This document shows positions 40,413-50,051 of a DNA stretch of 64,000 nucleotides, one piece after another. The translations under genes and the position numbers were made by a program. Source of the DNA: Thermobifida cellulosilytica TB100. Lineage in GTDB: Bacteria; Actinomycetota; Actinomycetes; Streptosporangiales; Streptosporangiaceae. Under the pieces are notes generated by a model. The model was not told the origin of the DNA, searched no databases, and saw only the letters and a list, made by a program, of their open reading frames with translations. The stretch lies in the NCBI RefSeq assembly GCF_001517975.1, contig NZ_KQ950184.1, forward strand, positions 74,703-138,702. Reading direction: 5' to 3'. Every line of letters starts with the position of its first letter. The first letter of the stretch is position 1.

Positions 40413-40454
40413 CGAAAACACACCCCCCCAACTGAGCGAAAGGAGCCCTCGCCC

Positions 40455-42059
40455 ATGTCCTTCGCGCAAACAGTGCGCGGAGCCGCGAGCGCGATAGCCC
40501 AAGGGGCTGATCCGCGCACGGCGCTCGGCGACGCTGTCAACCGGGCAGCGGACCAGTTCGGACTCGATCCAGGCGACTTCCTGGCGGCACGCGACCACGG
40601 CGCCTCCGTGGGCACCCGGATCGAACAGCAGACCACCTCGCTGGCCAACGCGGGGGAGGCCCTCAACCGCAGCAGGTACGAGCCCGGCCCCGAAGGCCCG
40701 GTCCACGTCATCTGCCCGATGGTGATCCCGCGCGGTCGCACCGCGGGCGCGATGCTGCCCGTGATCCTGCTCGCCGTGCTCGGTCTCGTGGGCACCCTGC
40801 TCACCCTGGCCGTCCCGGGCGCCACCATGGTCTTCTTCGGCCCGCACTACTGGCTGCTGGTCGTCGCCATCGGCGCCTTCGGCTGGTGGCGCCAGGGCAT
40901 GGTCATGGTCCCCGACGGCTGTGTGGCGCTGATCAGCAAGTTCGGAAAGCTGGAGCAGGTCGTCGGCCCTGGCCGGGTCACCCTGTTCAACCCGTGGAAG
41001 CGCGTCTCCTACATCGTCAACACGACCCGGGAGTACCCCTTCAACGCCCCGATCCGCGAGGCCCCCACCAAGAGCGGCGTCAAGGCGTCGGTCGACCTGT
41101 TCCTCCAGTTCCGCATCGAGGACCCCGTCGAGTTCGTCTTCACCCTGGGCGCGGTCCAGGGCTTCCAGGACAAGCTCAACAACGCCATCAGCGAGACCAC
41201 CCGCAGCCTCATCTACGAGCAGCAGGCCGCGGAGATCTACGACCTGGTCGGCGAGAACACCGCCCGCCTGCTGGACCAGCTCAACCAGCAGTTCCTGCCC
41301 GCGGTGCGGCTGACCAACGCCAACATCACCCACGCCGAGCCGTCCAGCCAGGAGTACCGCATGGACCTGGCCGCCCCCGAGATGGTGCGGGTGGCCAAGG
41401 AGGCGTACACCTACGAGTACCAGCTCCAACTGCGCAAGGAGCAGAACGAGGGCGATCTCAACAAGGAGCTCGCCTCCCTCAACGAGACCCTCTCCGCGAT
41501 CCAGGCCGAGATCGCGCAGTACCAGGCACAGATGGACACCGCCCTGGAGCGGGAGACCAACCGGGCCCGCGCCCTGGCCCGCCAGCGGTTCGTCGAGGCC
41601 GAGAGCGCCGCCCAGGCCAACGCGGCACTGCTGGAGGCCCAGGCCCTGGACATCCGCGCGGTCAGCGCGGCCGAGGCGCCCGAGATCCTCAACTACCGCT
41701 TCCAGCAGGACCTGCTGGACAAGCTGGAGGCGGTCGCCGACAGCCTGCCGCAACTGGTGCAGATCGGGGACGGCGACGCCGCCATCGACTTCCTCCAGGT
41801 GGCCCAGCAGCTCATCGGCGGCGCCGACCAGGTGCTCTTCTCCGACGAGGACATCGCGGCCATCCGCGAGCGCCTCTCCGAGATCGAGGAGCGCATCGCC
41901 GCCCGCGAACCCGAGATCGCCGCGCTCCTGGGTGAGAGGGCCTCCGCCCCCGTCGCCGGGGAGGCCGTGGCGGAGGCCGGACAGGCCGCGGAGGGCGACC
42001 TGCCCGGTGCCGGGCCGAACACGGACCAGTCCGAGCTCTACCAGCGGGGAGGCCAGTGA
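40455..42059 (+). CDS. SPFH/band-7 membrane protein 1
   Basis: 534 residues. Two transmembrane segments lie at ~97-140 (MLPVILLAVLGLVGTLLTLAVPGAT and YWLLVVAIGAFGWW). The SPFH domain follows (GCVALISKFGKLEQVVGPGRVTLFNPWKRVSYIV, then TKSGVKASVDLFLQFRIEDPVEF...LNNAISETTRSLI). A long coiled coil spans ~310-400 (EYQLQLRKEQNEGDLNKELASLNETLSAIQAEIAQYQ). The C-terminal acidic region is Ala/Glu-rich. SPFH proteins form ring-like or cage-like scaffolds that organise membrane domains and protease quality control. The stop overlaps the next start region, so both are translated together. Confidence 0.88.
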   Translation: MSFAQTVRGAASAIAQGADPRTALGDAVNRAADQFGLDPGDFLAARDHGASVGTRIEQQTTSLANAGEALNRSRYEPGPEGPVHVICPMVIPRGRTAGAMLPVILLAVLGLVGTLLTLAVPGATMVFFGPHYWLLVVAIGAFGWWRQGMVMVPDGCVALISKFGKLEQVVGPGRVTLFNPWKRVSYIVNTTREYPFNAPIREAPTKSGVKASVDLFLQFRIEDPVEFVFTLGAVQGFQDKLNNAISETTRSLIYEQQAAEIYDLVGENTARLLDQLNQQFLPAVRLTNANITHAEPSSQEYRMDLAAPEMVRVAKEAYTYEYQLQLRKEQNEGDLNKELASLNETLSAIQAEIAQYQAQMDTALERETNRARALARQRFVEAESAAQANAALLEAQALDIRAVSAAEAPEILNYRFQQDLLDKLEAVADSLPQLVQIGDGDAAIDFLQVAQQLIGGADQVLFSDEDIAAIRERLSEIEERIAAREPEIAALLGERASAPVAGEAVAEAGQAAEGDLPGAGPNTDQSELYQRGGQ

Positions 42060-43429
42060 TGAGCCAACCGACCGGCCGCGGCAACTCCACCATCCGGGAG
42101 TCGCTCGCCTCCTGGGGCGACATCGCCCGCCTGCTGCGCGGCGGCGACCAGGGTGCCCTGGTCCCCGTCGTCATCCCCCGCGACAGCCGGGGACTGAAGT
42201 GGATGACCCTGGTGTGGGTCGGCCTCTACCTGATCCTGACGGCGCTCGTGTCGGCGGTGGCCGTCGGCGGAGTGGTCGGGACCGTCATCGCGGTTCCCGC
42301 CCTGTTCTTCGGGGTCGTCTCGGTGGTGCTCGCCCTGCTGTGGTGGTGGCGCTCCTCCATCGTGGAGATCGAGCAGGGCACCACCGGCGTGCTCACCAGG
42401 TTCGGGGCCATCGTCGCCGAACTGGGGCCGGGCCGCCACTACCTGTGGCACCCCTGGACCCGGGTCGACTTCGTCGTGGACACCTCCACCGAGATCCCCT
42501 ACAACGCGCCCGTGCTCGCCTGCCCCACCCAGGAGAACGTGCCGCTCAAGTCGATCGAGTTCTTCCTGAAGTTCCGCATCACCAACGCGGTCGCGTTCGT
42601 GCGCACCATCGGCGCCAGCAACTTCGACCTGGTGCTGTCCAACGCGGTGCAGGACGCCATCCGCCAGCGCAGCCGCCGGGTGCAGACCGAGAACGCCTAC
42701 GACCTGCGCGGCTCCGACGTGGCGGACATGCAGGAGCTGCTGAACCACCAGCTCAGCCGGTACGGCGTGCAGATCATGGGGTGCAACATCCCCGACGTGC
42801 AACTGCCCAACCAGTACCAGCAGCACCTGTCCACCCGGGAGCGGGTCGCCAAGGAGCTGATCGCCTACGAGCAGGAGTGGGAGCTGACCCGCAAGCGCCG
42901 TATCGACACGCTCCTGATGGACATCGAGCGTTCCAAGAAGGCCCGGGACGCCAAGATCGTCGAGGTCAAGGCGGCGCTGAACCGGGCGCGCAAGGACGTC
43001 GCGCAGATGCTGGAGGAACAGGAGACCGAGGCGCAGCGCGTGCGCTACGAGATCGAGACGCGCGGCCGCACCAACCTGGTGGCGGCCGTCAACGAGGCCA
43101 CCGCCCAGCGGCGGCTGGCCACCGCCTACCGGGACAACCGCGCGATGCTCCGCTACGAGCTGGCCCGCCGCCGCCTGGACGTGGGGGCCAAACTCGCCGA
43201 GCAGGCGCCCAAGCCGGTGGTGGTGCGCACCGACTCCGCGTCGGGGGACACCTCGGCGCTGTCCACGCTCCTGCTCGCCCAGCTCCTGCCGGGAATCGCC
43301 GACAACCGCCGACCGCGCGGCCTGGGCGGGTCCTCGCCGGTCGCGGCGGCCGGAGAGGCGGACCCGTTGCAGCAGGTGCAGGGCGCGGCCGCCGAAGCGG
43401 CCCGGCTGCGGGAGCAGTGGCAGGTCTGA
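42059..43429 (+). CDS. SPFH/band-7 membrane protein 2
   Basis: 456 residues, ATG 42059 with GGAGG six nt upstream, overlapping the previous stop. Two transmembrane helices lie at ~50-100 (MTLVWVGLYLILTALVSAVAVGGVVGTVIAVPALFFGVVSVVLALLWW). The SPFH domain is SIVEIEQGTTGVLTRFGAIVAELGPGRHYLWHPWTRVDFVVD, with VPLKSIEFFLKFRITNAVAF after it. A charged coiled coil is ~280-385 (KRRIDTLLMDIERSKKARDAKIVEVKAALNRARKDVAQMLEEQETEAQRVR). Its order of elements parallels protein 1, suggesting the two are paralogs that may co-assemble. No signal or enzyme domain. Confidence 0.88.
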   Translation: MSQPTGRGNSTIRESLASWGDIARLLRGGDQGALVPVVIPRDSRGLKWMTLVWVGLYLILTALVSAVAVGGVVGTVIAVPALFFGVVSVVLALLWWWRSSIVEIEQGTTGVLTRFGAIVAELGPGRHYLWHPWTRVDFVVDTSTEIPYNAPVLACPTQENVPLKSIEFFLKFRITNAVAFVRTIGASNFDLVLSNAVQDAIRQRSRRVQTENAYDLRGSDVADMQELLNHQLSRYGVQIMGCNIPDVQLPNQYQQHLSTRERVAKELIAYEQEWELTRKRRIDTLLMDIERSKKARDAKIVEVKAALNRARKDVAQMLEEQETEAQRVRYEIETRGRTNLVAAVNEATAQRRLATAYRDNRAMLRYELARRRLDVGAKLAEQAPKPVVVRTDSASGDTSALSTLLLAQLLPGIADNRRPRGLGGSSPVAAAGEADPLQQVQGAAAEAARLREQWQV

Positions 43430-43450
43430 CCGACTCCGGCAGACAACGGC

Positions 43451-43480
43451 AGGGGGGCCGTCCCGACGGACGGCCCCCCT
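43451..43480. terminator. Bidirectional terminator after the SPFH operon
   Basis: AGGGGGGCCGTCC (43451-43463) and GGACGGCCCCCCT (43468-43480) form a perfect 13-bp stem with a 4-nt loop, between convergent genes. Confidence 0.75.
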
Positions 43481-43508
43481 GGTCACGTCGCGGCCCGCTC
43501 GCGGCGGA

Positions 43509-44198
43509 TCAGTAGTCGGTCCAGGAGTACCAGTTGCCCTTGACGTGCTCGTAGACCACGTTGCCGTGGCCGGGGAGGAACACGTCGGTTTCCAGTGCCT
43601 TGGGGCTGTAGGCCAGCCCCGACTTCTTGAGGAGCCCGGCCCCCTCCACCGTGAACAGCGTCACGCCCTCACGCTCGCTGACCTCGCTGATGGGGTAGAA
43701 GCCCGTCCACCGCTCCTCGGGCAGGACCACCCCGGAGGAACCGGTGGTCTCCCGCAGGTGCAGCAGGTCGGCGGCCGACGCGTCGACCCGGGCCTGCAAC
43801 GGGACGTCGGCCAGGGACAGCGCGACGGCCGCGAGCGCGATCAGCGGCGGAGTGATCCAGCGCAGCCAGTAGTAGCGGATCATGGGCCGGGCCACGGTCA
43901 TCGCGATGCCCAGGCGCAGCGCTCCCATGGTGGCGAGGACCGCGCCCCCGCCCAGACCGAGGACGAAGCTGGTCAGGTGGCCGCCGGGAACGCTGTCCTC
44001 GTACAGCAGCACCAGCGCGACGATGACGCAACTGGGCAGGTAGAGCTTGCCCGGAGGGCGGGAGGCCCAGGAGATGAGCCGCTGCGCGAGAGTGGGTCTG
44101 GGTGCGATGGAGATCAGTTTGGCGACCGATTCCTCCCCGGTCCCTGGCTGTCCACCCTGCGGTGCGGGTCCGGTGGGCTCGGGAATGGCGGCGGACAT
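43509..44198 (-). CDS. Hypothetical membrane protein
   Basis: About 229 residues. Four hydrophobic segments are seen: YLPSCVIVALVLLY, LTSFVLGLGGGAVLATMGALRLGIAM, and a pair around WITPPLIALAAVALSLADVPL. An extracytoplasmic C-terminal domain follows with VDASAADLLHLRETTGSSGVVLP and ending NVVYEHVKGNWYSWTDY. The start at 44198 (MSAAIPEP) lacks a Shine-Dalgarno; GTG 44255 is an alternative giving a longer N-terminus. It faces the SPFH operon, so a partnership is possible but unproven. No family recognised. Confidence 0.65.
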   Translation of the reverse strand: MSAAIPEPTGPAPQGGQPGTGEESVAKLISIAPRPTLAQRLISWASRPPGKLYLPSCVIVALVLLYEDSVPGGHLTSFVLGLGGGAVLATMGALRLGIAMTVARPMIRYYWLRWITPPLIALAAVALSLADVPLQARVDASAADLLHLRETTGSSGVVLPEERWTGFYPISEVSEREGVTLFTVEGAGLLKKSGLAYSPKALETDVFLPGHGNVVYEHVKGNWYSWTDY

Positions 44199-44383
44199 GA
44201 GGAGGCAGCCCCCAACGAACGAAGAGAAGTGGCAAGGGACGTGCGGGCCCGACACACCCGCGGGTACGGCCGCCGGACGGCGGTCCGCGCGGCGCGGCCC
44301 GTAACATTCCCAGAATAGGGGAGCCGAGGACAGCAGAAGCGCGATACCGCACGGTAGCGCGGAATCCCGCTACCCTGGGGCGA

Positions 44384-45079
44384 ATGGCGAAGGCATCGGC
44401 ACCCGTTCCCCCGCCCACCTACGACCTGGAGCGCGAGCTCGCCGCGGAGGGCGCGGCGGTGGTCGCCGGGGTCGACGAGGTGGGACGGGGCGCCTGGGCC
44501 GGACCCGTGCTGGTGTGCGCGGCGGTCACCGACGGCTCGCCGCCCCCCGAGGGGCTCACCGACTCCAAACGGCTCTCCCCCCGGCGCCGCACCGCAATGG
44601 CCCAGCAGGTCCGCGACTGGGTCCGCGACCACGCGTTCGGCCAGGCGTCCCCGGCCGAGATCGACGAGCTCGGCATGACCGAGGCGCTGCGCCTGGCGGC
44701 CAACCGGGCGCTGGAGGCCCTGTCCGTCCGCCCCGACGCGGTCCTCCTCGACGGCAAGCACGACTACCTCGGCGCCCCCTGGACGGTCCGTACCCGTGTC
44801 AAGGCCGACCTGACCTGCGTCAGTGTCGCCGCGGCCTCGGTGCTGGCCAAGGTGCACCGGGACGCGCTGATGGCCGAACTGGACACCGAGTACCCCGGAT
44901 ACGGTTTCGCCACCGGCGCGGGCTACCCCTCACCGGCCCACCGGGCCGCGCTCGCCGAGCGCGGCCCCACCCCGCACCACCGGATGACCTGGTCCTACCT
45001 GGACCGCCTGCCCCGCTGGCGGCACCTGCGCCGGGTGCGGCCCGGCGCAGCGGACGGCCAGTTGAGCCTCCTGGACTGA
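44384..45079 (+). CDS. rnhB: Ribonuclease HII
   Basis: 231 residues. It removes RNA primers and misincorporated ribonucleotides from DNA. The type 2 signature is [23 protein letters not shown] (catalytic D and E), with [12 protein letters not shown] and [22 protein letters not shown]-terminal [25 protein letters not shown] is typical. There is no Shine-Dalgarno. TACCCT seven nt before ATG 44384 suggests a leaderless mRNA. Confidence 0.95.
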   Translation: MAKASAPVPPPTYDLERELAAEGAAVVAGVDEVGRGAWAGPVLVCAAVTDGSPPPEGLTDSKRLSPRRRTAMAQQVRDWVRDHAFGQASPAEIDELGMTEALRLAANRALEALSVRPDAVLLDGKHDYLGAPWTVRTRVKADLTCVSVAAASVLAKVHRDALMAELDTEYPGYGFATGAGYPSPAHRAALAERGPTPHHRMTWSYLDRLPRWRHLRRVRPGAADGQLSLLD

Positions 45080-45218
45080 CCCCGCGCGCGGCGTCCGGAG
45101 CCGCGACACGCGCGGCGCTCCTTACGCAGCGCCCACGGGAAGCGGCAGTATGGAACGCGACCCGGTACGAGTGTCCGCGAAGCAGGGCGCACAGGGGCAT
45201 ATCGCGAAAGGGGCAGCG

Positions 45219-47618
45219 ATGGGGCGCCAGACCGAACCCCGAGCCGCGCAGCGACCCGGAACCGCCTCCGTGGAACGCCTCCGTTCCGTCTACCGCCGTG
45301 TTCCGGTGCGCACCCGGCTCCTCGTCGGGCTGGGCGCGGTCACCGTGGCCGCGGTCACGGCGTTCCTCGCGCAGGTCCCGGTGTGGGCGGCCGTCGTCGG
45401 CACGGTCCTGCTGCTCGGGCTGTTCGCCGCGCTGATGCACTCCGCCGCGGCGGTGGCCACCACCGCGGTCTGCGTGGGCTGGACCCTGCTCGCCCACACG
45501 CTGCTGTCCATCCCGCTGCACGGCGAACCCGTCCTGCTGCTGGTGCCGCTGCTGCCGCCGCTGACCGCCCTCGCCGCCGCCCGCATCACCGCGTTCCCGG
45601 TGTGGCACACCACGCTGCTGGCCCTGCTGGGCGGGCTGATCGCCGGCTTCGGCGTCGCACTGGCCCACATGATCGTCCCGGCGGTCCCGGTGTGGGCGGG
45701 GATCGCGGCGCTGGCCCTGGCGACCGGCGCGGCCCTGCTGTGGCGGGTCGCGGCCGCGCGTCGGCTCACCAGGGAGCTGAACCGCTACCGGCCGGAGCGG
45801 CCCGCACCCCCCGCGGCACCCGCACCCGGCAAGCGGTCGCGCGCCCGCGGCGGGCGCGGCTCCGCGGGGAGCGGGCAGGCCGCCGCGGAGGAGCCGATGC
45901 CGGTGAGCGAGGCGCTGGCCCGCCTGGAGGGCATGATCGGCCTGGAACCGGTCAAGCAGCAGGTCCGCGCGCTCGCCGCCGCCATCGAGGCGGCCCGGCT
46001 GCGCGCCGACGCCGGCTACAGCGTCGAGCGGCCGCTGCGCCACCTGGTGTTCTCCGGACCGCCCGGGACCGGCAAGACCACGGTCGCCCGCGCCCTGGCA
46101 GCGATCTTCCACTCCTTCGGCCTGCTGCCCACGGCGCGCGTGGTGGAGGCCCAGCGCGCCGACCTGGTGGGGGAGTACCTGGGCGCCACCGCCATCAAGA
46201 CCAACGAGCTGGTGGACCGGGCGCTGGGCGGGGTGCTCTTCATCGACGAGGCGTACTCGCTGGTCAACGAGGGGGACGGGCAGCCCGACCGGTTCGGCGC
46301 CGAGGCCGTGCAGACCCTGCTCAAGCGGGCCGAGGACGACCGCGACCAACTGGTGATCATCCTCGCCGGCTACGAGGCCGAGATGGACCGCTTCCTGGCC
46401 TCCAACCCGGGCCTGGCCTCCCGGTTCGCCACCCGCATCAGCTTCCCCAGCTACACCGCCGACGAACTGTGCCGCATCGCCGAGTCCCTGTTCGCCCGGC
46501 GCGGCGACGTCCTGGACGCCTCCGCCGCCGCGGAGCTGCGCAGCAGGATGGACCAGGTGGTCCGGCACGGGGTCGTCGACGAGCTCGGCAACGGCCGCTT
46601 CGCCCGCTCCCTGGTGGAGAAGGCCGCCGAGGCCCGCGACGTGCGGGTGGTCACCCGGGAGTCCTCCGGCAGGCGGCCCGAGCCCGAGGAACTGGTCACG
46701 GTGCGCGCCGCCGACATCGCCGCCGCCTGCACCGCGCTGACCGAGCGGCTGCCCGGCTTCGCCCCGCCCCCCGACCTCGCCGAGGCGCTGGCCGAACTGG
46801 ACGCGATGGTCGGCCTGGAGCCGGTCAAACGGCAGGTCCGCGCGATCGCCGCGCAGCTTCAGGTGGCCCGGCTGCGCGAGGGGCAGGGGCTGCGCACCCA
46901 GCCCCCGATGCGGCACTTCGTCTTCGTGGGGCCGCCCGGGACGGGCAAGACCACGGTCGCCCGCATCCTCGGCCGCGTCTTCGCCGCCCTGGGCCTGCTC
47001 AACCGGGCCGAGGTGGTCGAGGCCGGCCGCGTCGACCTGGTCGGCGAGCACCTGGGCGCCACCGCGGTCAAGACCAACAAGCTGGTGGACCGGGCGCTGG
47101 GCGGGGTGCTCTTCATCGACGAGGCGTACTCGCTGGTCAACCCGGGCTACAGCGGCGGCGACGCGTTCGGCGCCGAGGCCGTGCAGACCCTGCTCAAGCG
47201 GGCCGAGGACGACCGCGACCGGCTGGTCGTCGTGCTGGCGGGGTACCCGGCGGACATGGACCGCTTCCTCAGCAGCAACGCCGGCCTGTCCTCGCGGTTC
47301 AACGTGCGGGTGGCCTTCCCCAGCTACACCCCGGCCGAACTCTCCGAGATCGCGGAGCGCATGGCCGCGCGCACCGGCGACTCCTTCGACGACGAGGCCC
47401 GCGCCGACCTGGAGCGCATCTTCGGCTACGTGTGCGAGACGGGCTGGATCGACGAGCTCGGCAACGGCCGCTTCGCCCGGTCGCTGTTCGAGAAGGCGTG
47501 CTCCCAGCGCGACCTGAGGGTCGCGGAGAGCCTGGGGGAGAACGCCGACGCCGCCGCCCTGACCACGATCACCAGCGCCGACCTGCGCGCCGCCTACGCG
47601 GAGATCACCCAGCGCTGA
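45219..47618 (+). CDS. Membrane-anchored tandem CbxX/CfxQ-type AAA+ ATPase
   Basis: 799 residues. The N-terminal ~190 contain four to six hydrophobic segments (LVGLGAVTVAAVTAFLAQVPVWAAVVGTVLLLGLFAAL, then LLLVPLLPPLTALAAARI, LLALLGGLIAGFGVALAHMI, AGIAALALATGAALLW). Then come two AAA+ domains with GPPGTGKTT near 280 and 571. Each has the CbxX/CfxQ pattern ALGGVLFIDEAYSLVN and an RFGAEAVQTLLKRAEDDRD-like region. The two domains are clear duplicates. Related ATPases activate Rubisco or, as EccA, power type VII secretion; no esx gene is here, so the substrate is unknown. ATG 45219 has AAAGGGG upstream; ATG 45150 is possible. Confidence 0.85.
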   Translation: MGRQTEPRAAQRPGTASVERLRSVYRRVPVRTRLLVGLGAVTVAAVTAFLAQVPVWAAVVGTVLLLGLFAALMHSAAAVATTAVCVGWTLLAHTLLSIPLHGEPVLLLVPLLPPLTALAAARITAFPVWHTTLLALLGGLIAGFGVALAHMIVPAVPVWAGIAALALATGAALLWRVAAARRLTRELNRYRPERPAPPAAPAPGKRSRARGGRGSAGSGQAAAEEPMPVSEALARLEGMIGLEPVKQQVRALAAAIEAARLRADAGYSVERPLRHLVFSGPPGTGKTTVARALAAIFHSFGLLPTARVVEAQRADLVGEYLGATAIKTNELVDRALGGVLFIDEAYSLVNEGDGQPDRFGAEAVQTLLKRAEDDRDQLVIILAGYEAEMDRFLASNPGLASRFATRISFPSYTADELCRIAESLFARRGDVLDASAAAELRSRMDQVVRHGVVDELGNGRFARSLVEKAAEARDVRVVTRESSGRRPEPEELVTVRAADIAAACTALTERLPGFAPPPDLAEALAELDAMVGLEPVKRQVRAIAAQLQVARLREGQGLRTQPPMRHFVFVGPPGTGKTTVARILGRVFAALGLLNRAEVVEAGRVDLVGEHLGATAVKTNKLVDRALGGVLFIDEAYSLVNPGYSGGDAFGAEAVQTLLKRAEDDRDRLVVVLAGYPADMDRFLSSNAGLSSRFNVRVAFPSYTPAELSEIAERMAARTGDSFDDEARADLERIFGYVCETGWIDELGNGRFARSLFEKACSQRDLRVAESLGENADAAALTTITSADLRAAYAEITQR

Positions 47619-47697
47619 ACGGCGCCGCACGGAGTGCGGCGAGACGGGGCGGAATCCTCTCCCGGCGGGCGGCGGAGGCCCTGCTATGGTCCCGCTC

Positions 47698-48420
47698 ATG
47701 AGTCGTTCCAGCGAACCCATCCGACAGGCCGTCATCCTCGCCGGAGGGCAGGCCACCCGGTTGCGCCCCTACACCGACACCCGCCCCAAGGCCATGGTCG
47801 AGGTCGCCGACAGGCCGATCATCGACTACCAACTGGAATGGCTGGCCCGGCACGGGGTCGAGCACGTGGTGGTCTCCTGCGGCTACAAGGCCGAGGTGCT
47901 GCGCGACCACCTCTCCGGGCGGACCCGCCCCGCGATCAGCATCCTGGTGGAGGACGAGCCGCTGGGCCGCGGCGGCGCGCTGCGCTTCGCGGCCTCCGGT
48001 CTCAAGGACGCCGACGCCCCCTACTTCGCGCTCAACGGCGACGTGCTGACCTGGTTCCCCCTGGACGAGTTCACCGCCTACCACCGCGCCCGGGGCGGCC
48101 TCATCACCCTGGCGCTGGCCCAGTACCGCACCAGTTGGGGCATCGTCGACGTCACCGACGACGGCCTCATCGAGGGGTTCACGCAGAGCCCGCTGCTGCC
48201 GTTCTGGATCAACGCCGGCGTCTACGCCTTCGAGCCGGAGGCCACCGCCCTGCTGCCGGTCAAGGGCGACCACGAGTCCAGCACCTTCCCCGACCTGGCC
48301 CGGCAGGGACGGCTCTACGGCTACCGGATCAACGGCTTCTGGCGGGGGGTGGACACGGTCAAGGACGTCAAGGAGGCCAGCGAGCAGATCCCCGGCCTGC
48401 TCGGCGGCTCCGCGGACTGA
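47698..48420 (+). CDS. Sugar-1-phosphate nucleotidyltransferase
   Basis: 240 residues. QAVILAGGQATRLRPYTDTRPKAMVEVADRPIIDYQLEWL is the GxGxRL-type nucleotide-binding motif of GDP-mannose/dTDP-glucose pyrophosphorylases. LNGDVLTWF and WINAGVYAFEPE continue the fold. It forms an NDP-sugar used for glycan synthesis. The allosteric C-terminal domain of full-length RmlA or GlmU is absent. A TATGGT seven nt before ATG 47698 points to a leaderless mRNA. The sugar is not determinable. Confidence 0.9.
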   Translation: MSRSSEPIRQAVILAGGQATRLRPYTDTRPKAMVEVADRPIIDYQLEWLARHGVEHVVVSCGYKAEVLRDHLSGRTRPAISILVEDEPLGRGGALRFAASGLKDADAPYFALNGDVLTWFPLDEFTAYHRARGGLITLALAQYRTSWGIVDVTDDGLIEGFTQSPLLPFWINAGVYAFEPEATALLPVKGDHESSTFPDLARQGRLYGYRINGFWRGVDTVKDVKEASEQIPGLLGGSAD

Positions 48421-48455
48421 CGCGCGGCCGCGGGAGGGCGCGCCGGCGGGCCGCC

Positions 48456-50051
48456 CTAGAGCTCGTCCAGGATCTTGACGAGGGCGGACTCCTCCTCCGC
48501 CCCACTCAACGCGACCAGCAGCGTCTCCAGGACCGCGGAGCGGGGCAGGCCGCGGTCGAGCAGCCGCTGTGCTGCGGGCCACAGGTTGGGCGGGTCGCCC
48601 CGCCACAGCCGGTCGGCCAGCCGCTCGTGTGCGTCCAGCGCCTCCTCGTCCAACCGGTCGAGGGGGCGGTGCGGCTCCTCGGAGACGGCGCTGTGCCGCC
48701 CCCGTGGCGCCTTCGGCGGGTCGTAGGAGCCGAAGTGGTCCAGGCGCAGCAGTGCGCGCCGTCCGGCCCGGGTCGCCGGGTCGAACTCCTCCTCGTCCAG
48801 CTCGGTCACCAGCGGGAAGGCGAACATCCGGCGGGGCAGGGCGGACAGGTCGCCGTCGGGCAGCAGCCGGTTCACGGCCTCCCGCCGCAGCCCGAAGGTG
48901 GACGAGGGGTCCCAGTAGGACCGGGTGAACACCGCCGTGGCCTCCCACACCGCGTCGATGGTGGCGTGCAGCGCGATCTCGGGCAGCCCCTGGAAGGGGC
49001 CGGCCCAGCGGACCCACGCCGCCAGGACGTGCGGCATGGCCTCCTGCTCCTCGGGCAGCAGCAGCACCCGCCGCGGCAGCCACTCCAGCAGGAACGTCTC
49101 CACCTTGCGGGGGCTGACCCGCAGCGGGCGGCCGAAGTCGGCGTCGCAGCCGTAGTCGATGATGTGCTCGGCGCAGCGCCCGGCGGCGTAGCTGTCGGAC
49201 AGGTCGGCCGCCGCGTCGGAGGCGAGGAAGCGCGCGGCGAGGGTGGCGCGCCGGTCGCGCCGCCACGGGGTCGCCCGGACGGGCGGCTCCGGGGGCAGGA
49301 CGCGCGTGCGCGCCCGGACGAACCCCAGGAGTTCGGTGACGGAGCGGCTGGGTCGGAAGGCGGGCTGCTCCCCGGCGGCCATCAGGCGGAGGGTCCGCCC
49401 GAGCGCCGAGGACAGCATGCTGCGCGCACGTCCCGGGGAGACCGCGGTGAAGGAGGCCAGGGGGTCCCGTTCGGCCTGCTCGGCGCAGTGCCGCAGCAGC
49501 CGCTCGACCTTGGTGCTGACCCACGCGTCGCGCAGCACGCCGCCCGAGTTGTGGTCGATGACGGCGACCAGCGCGTGCTCGTCCCCCTCCGGCTGCCCGT
49601 CGACCTCGTGGCGGTAGACGCACACGAGTTCGTCCACGTCGCCGAAGAGCGACCGGGACACGTAGGTCCCGACGGGGCGGACGGTGACGGGCACGGAGGC
49701 CCAGTGGGGGCCGGGGACTCCCAGGGCGGCCAGTTCCCGGGCGCCCCGCCGGGCCAGCAGCCGGTGCCGGGCGGAGACGCCCACCGAGGAGACCCCGGTG
49801 AGCAGGGCCAGGGCGGCGGGCGTGGCGGCGCGGCGCGCGTAGTCGAGCAGGCCCTCCCCGACGAGGCGGTCCGGGTCGATCCCCCGTGACCGCATCTCCT
49901 GCCAGGAGCCGAGCAGTTCGCTCACGGTGAGCTCGGCGTCGAGGGGATGGCGCAACGACAGCAGCGCCCGGGCGCCGCGCAGCAGTTCCGCGAACACCTC
50001 GTCGGGCGGTGGGGGTGCGTCGGAGCGGGGTGAAGAGGGCGGGTTGGACAC
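48456..50051 (-). CDS. Conserved hypothetical protein, 531 residues
   Basis: A large cytoplasmic, Ala/Leu/Arg-rich protein with no signal or membrane helix. Segments such as LLRGARALLSLRHPLDAELTVSELLGSW, GVSARHRLLARRGARELAALGVPG, ALVAVIDHNSGGVLRDAWVSTKVERLL and a C-terminal LPRSAVLETLLVALSGAEEES look conserved, but I match no family. The last 90 residues are likely helical. GTG 50051 has a -10-like TACTCT six nt upstream and may be leaderless. Function unknown. Confidence 0.75.
   Translation of the reverse strand: MSNPPSSPRSDAPPPPDEVFAELLRGARALLSLRHPLDAELTVSELLGSWQEMRSRGIDPDRLVGEGLLDYARRAATPAALALLTGVSSVGVSARHRLLARRGARELAALGVPGPHWASVPVTVRPVGTYVSRSLFGDVDELVCVYRHEVDGQPEGDEHALVAVIDHNSGGVLRDAWVSTKVERLLRHCAEQAERDPLASFTAVSPGRARSMLSSALGRTLRLMAAGEQPAFRPSRSVTELLGFVRARTRVLPPEPPVRATPWRRDRRATLAARFLASDAAADLSDSYAAGRCAEHIIDYGCDADFGRPLRVSPRKVETFLLEWLPRRVLLLPEEQEAMPHVLAAWVRWAGPFQGLPEIALHATIDAVWEATAVFTRSYWDPSSTFGLRREAVNRLLPDGDLSALPRRMFAFPLVTELDEEEFDPATRAGRRALLRLDHFGSYDPPKAPRGRHSAVSEEPHRPLDRLDEEALDAHERLADRLWRGDPPNLWPAAQRLLDRGLPRSAVLETLLVALSGAEEESALVKILDEL

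Noticed and set aside
39397-44198. Anti-phage defence island linking the toxin-antitoxin pair, SPFH genes and membrane protein
   Set aside because: The toxin pair is separated from the SPFH operon by its own promoter region and nothing ties them functionally; SPFH proteins have housekeeping roles too.
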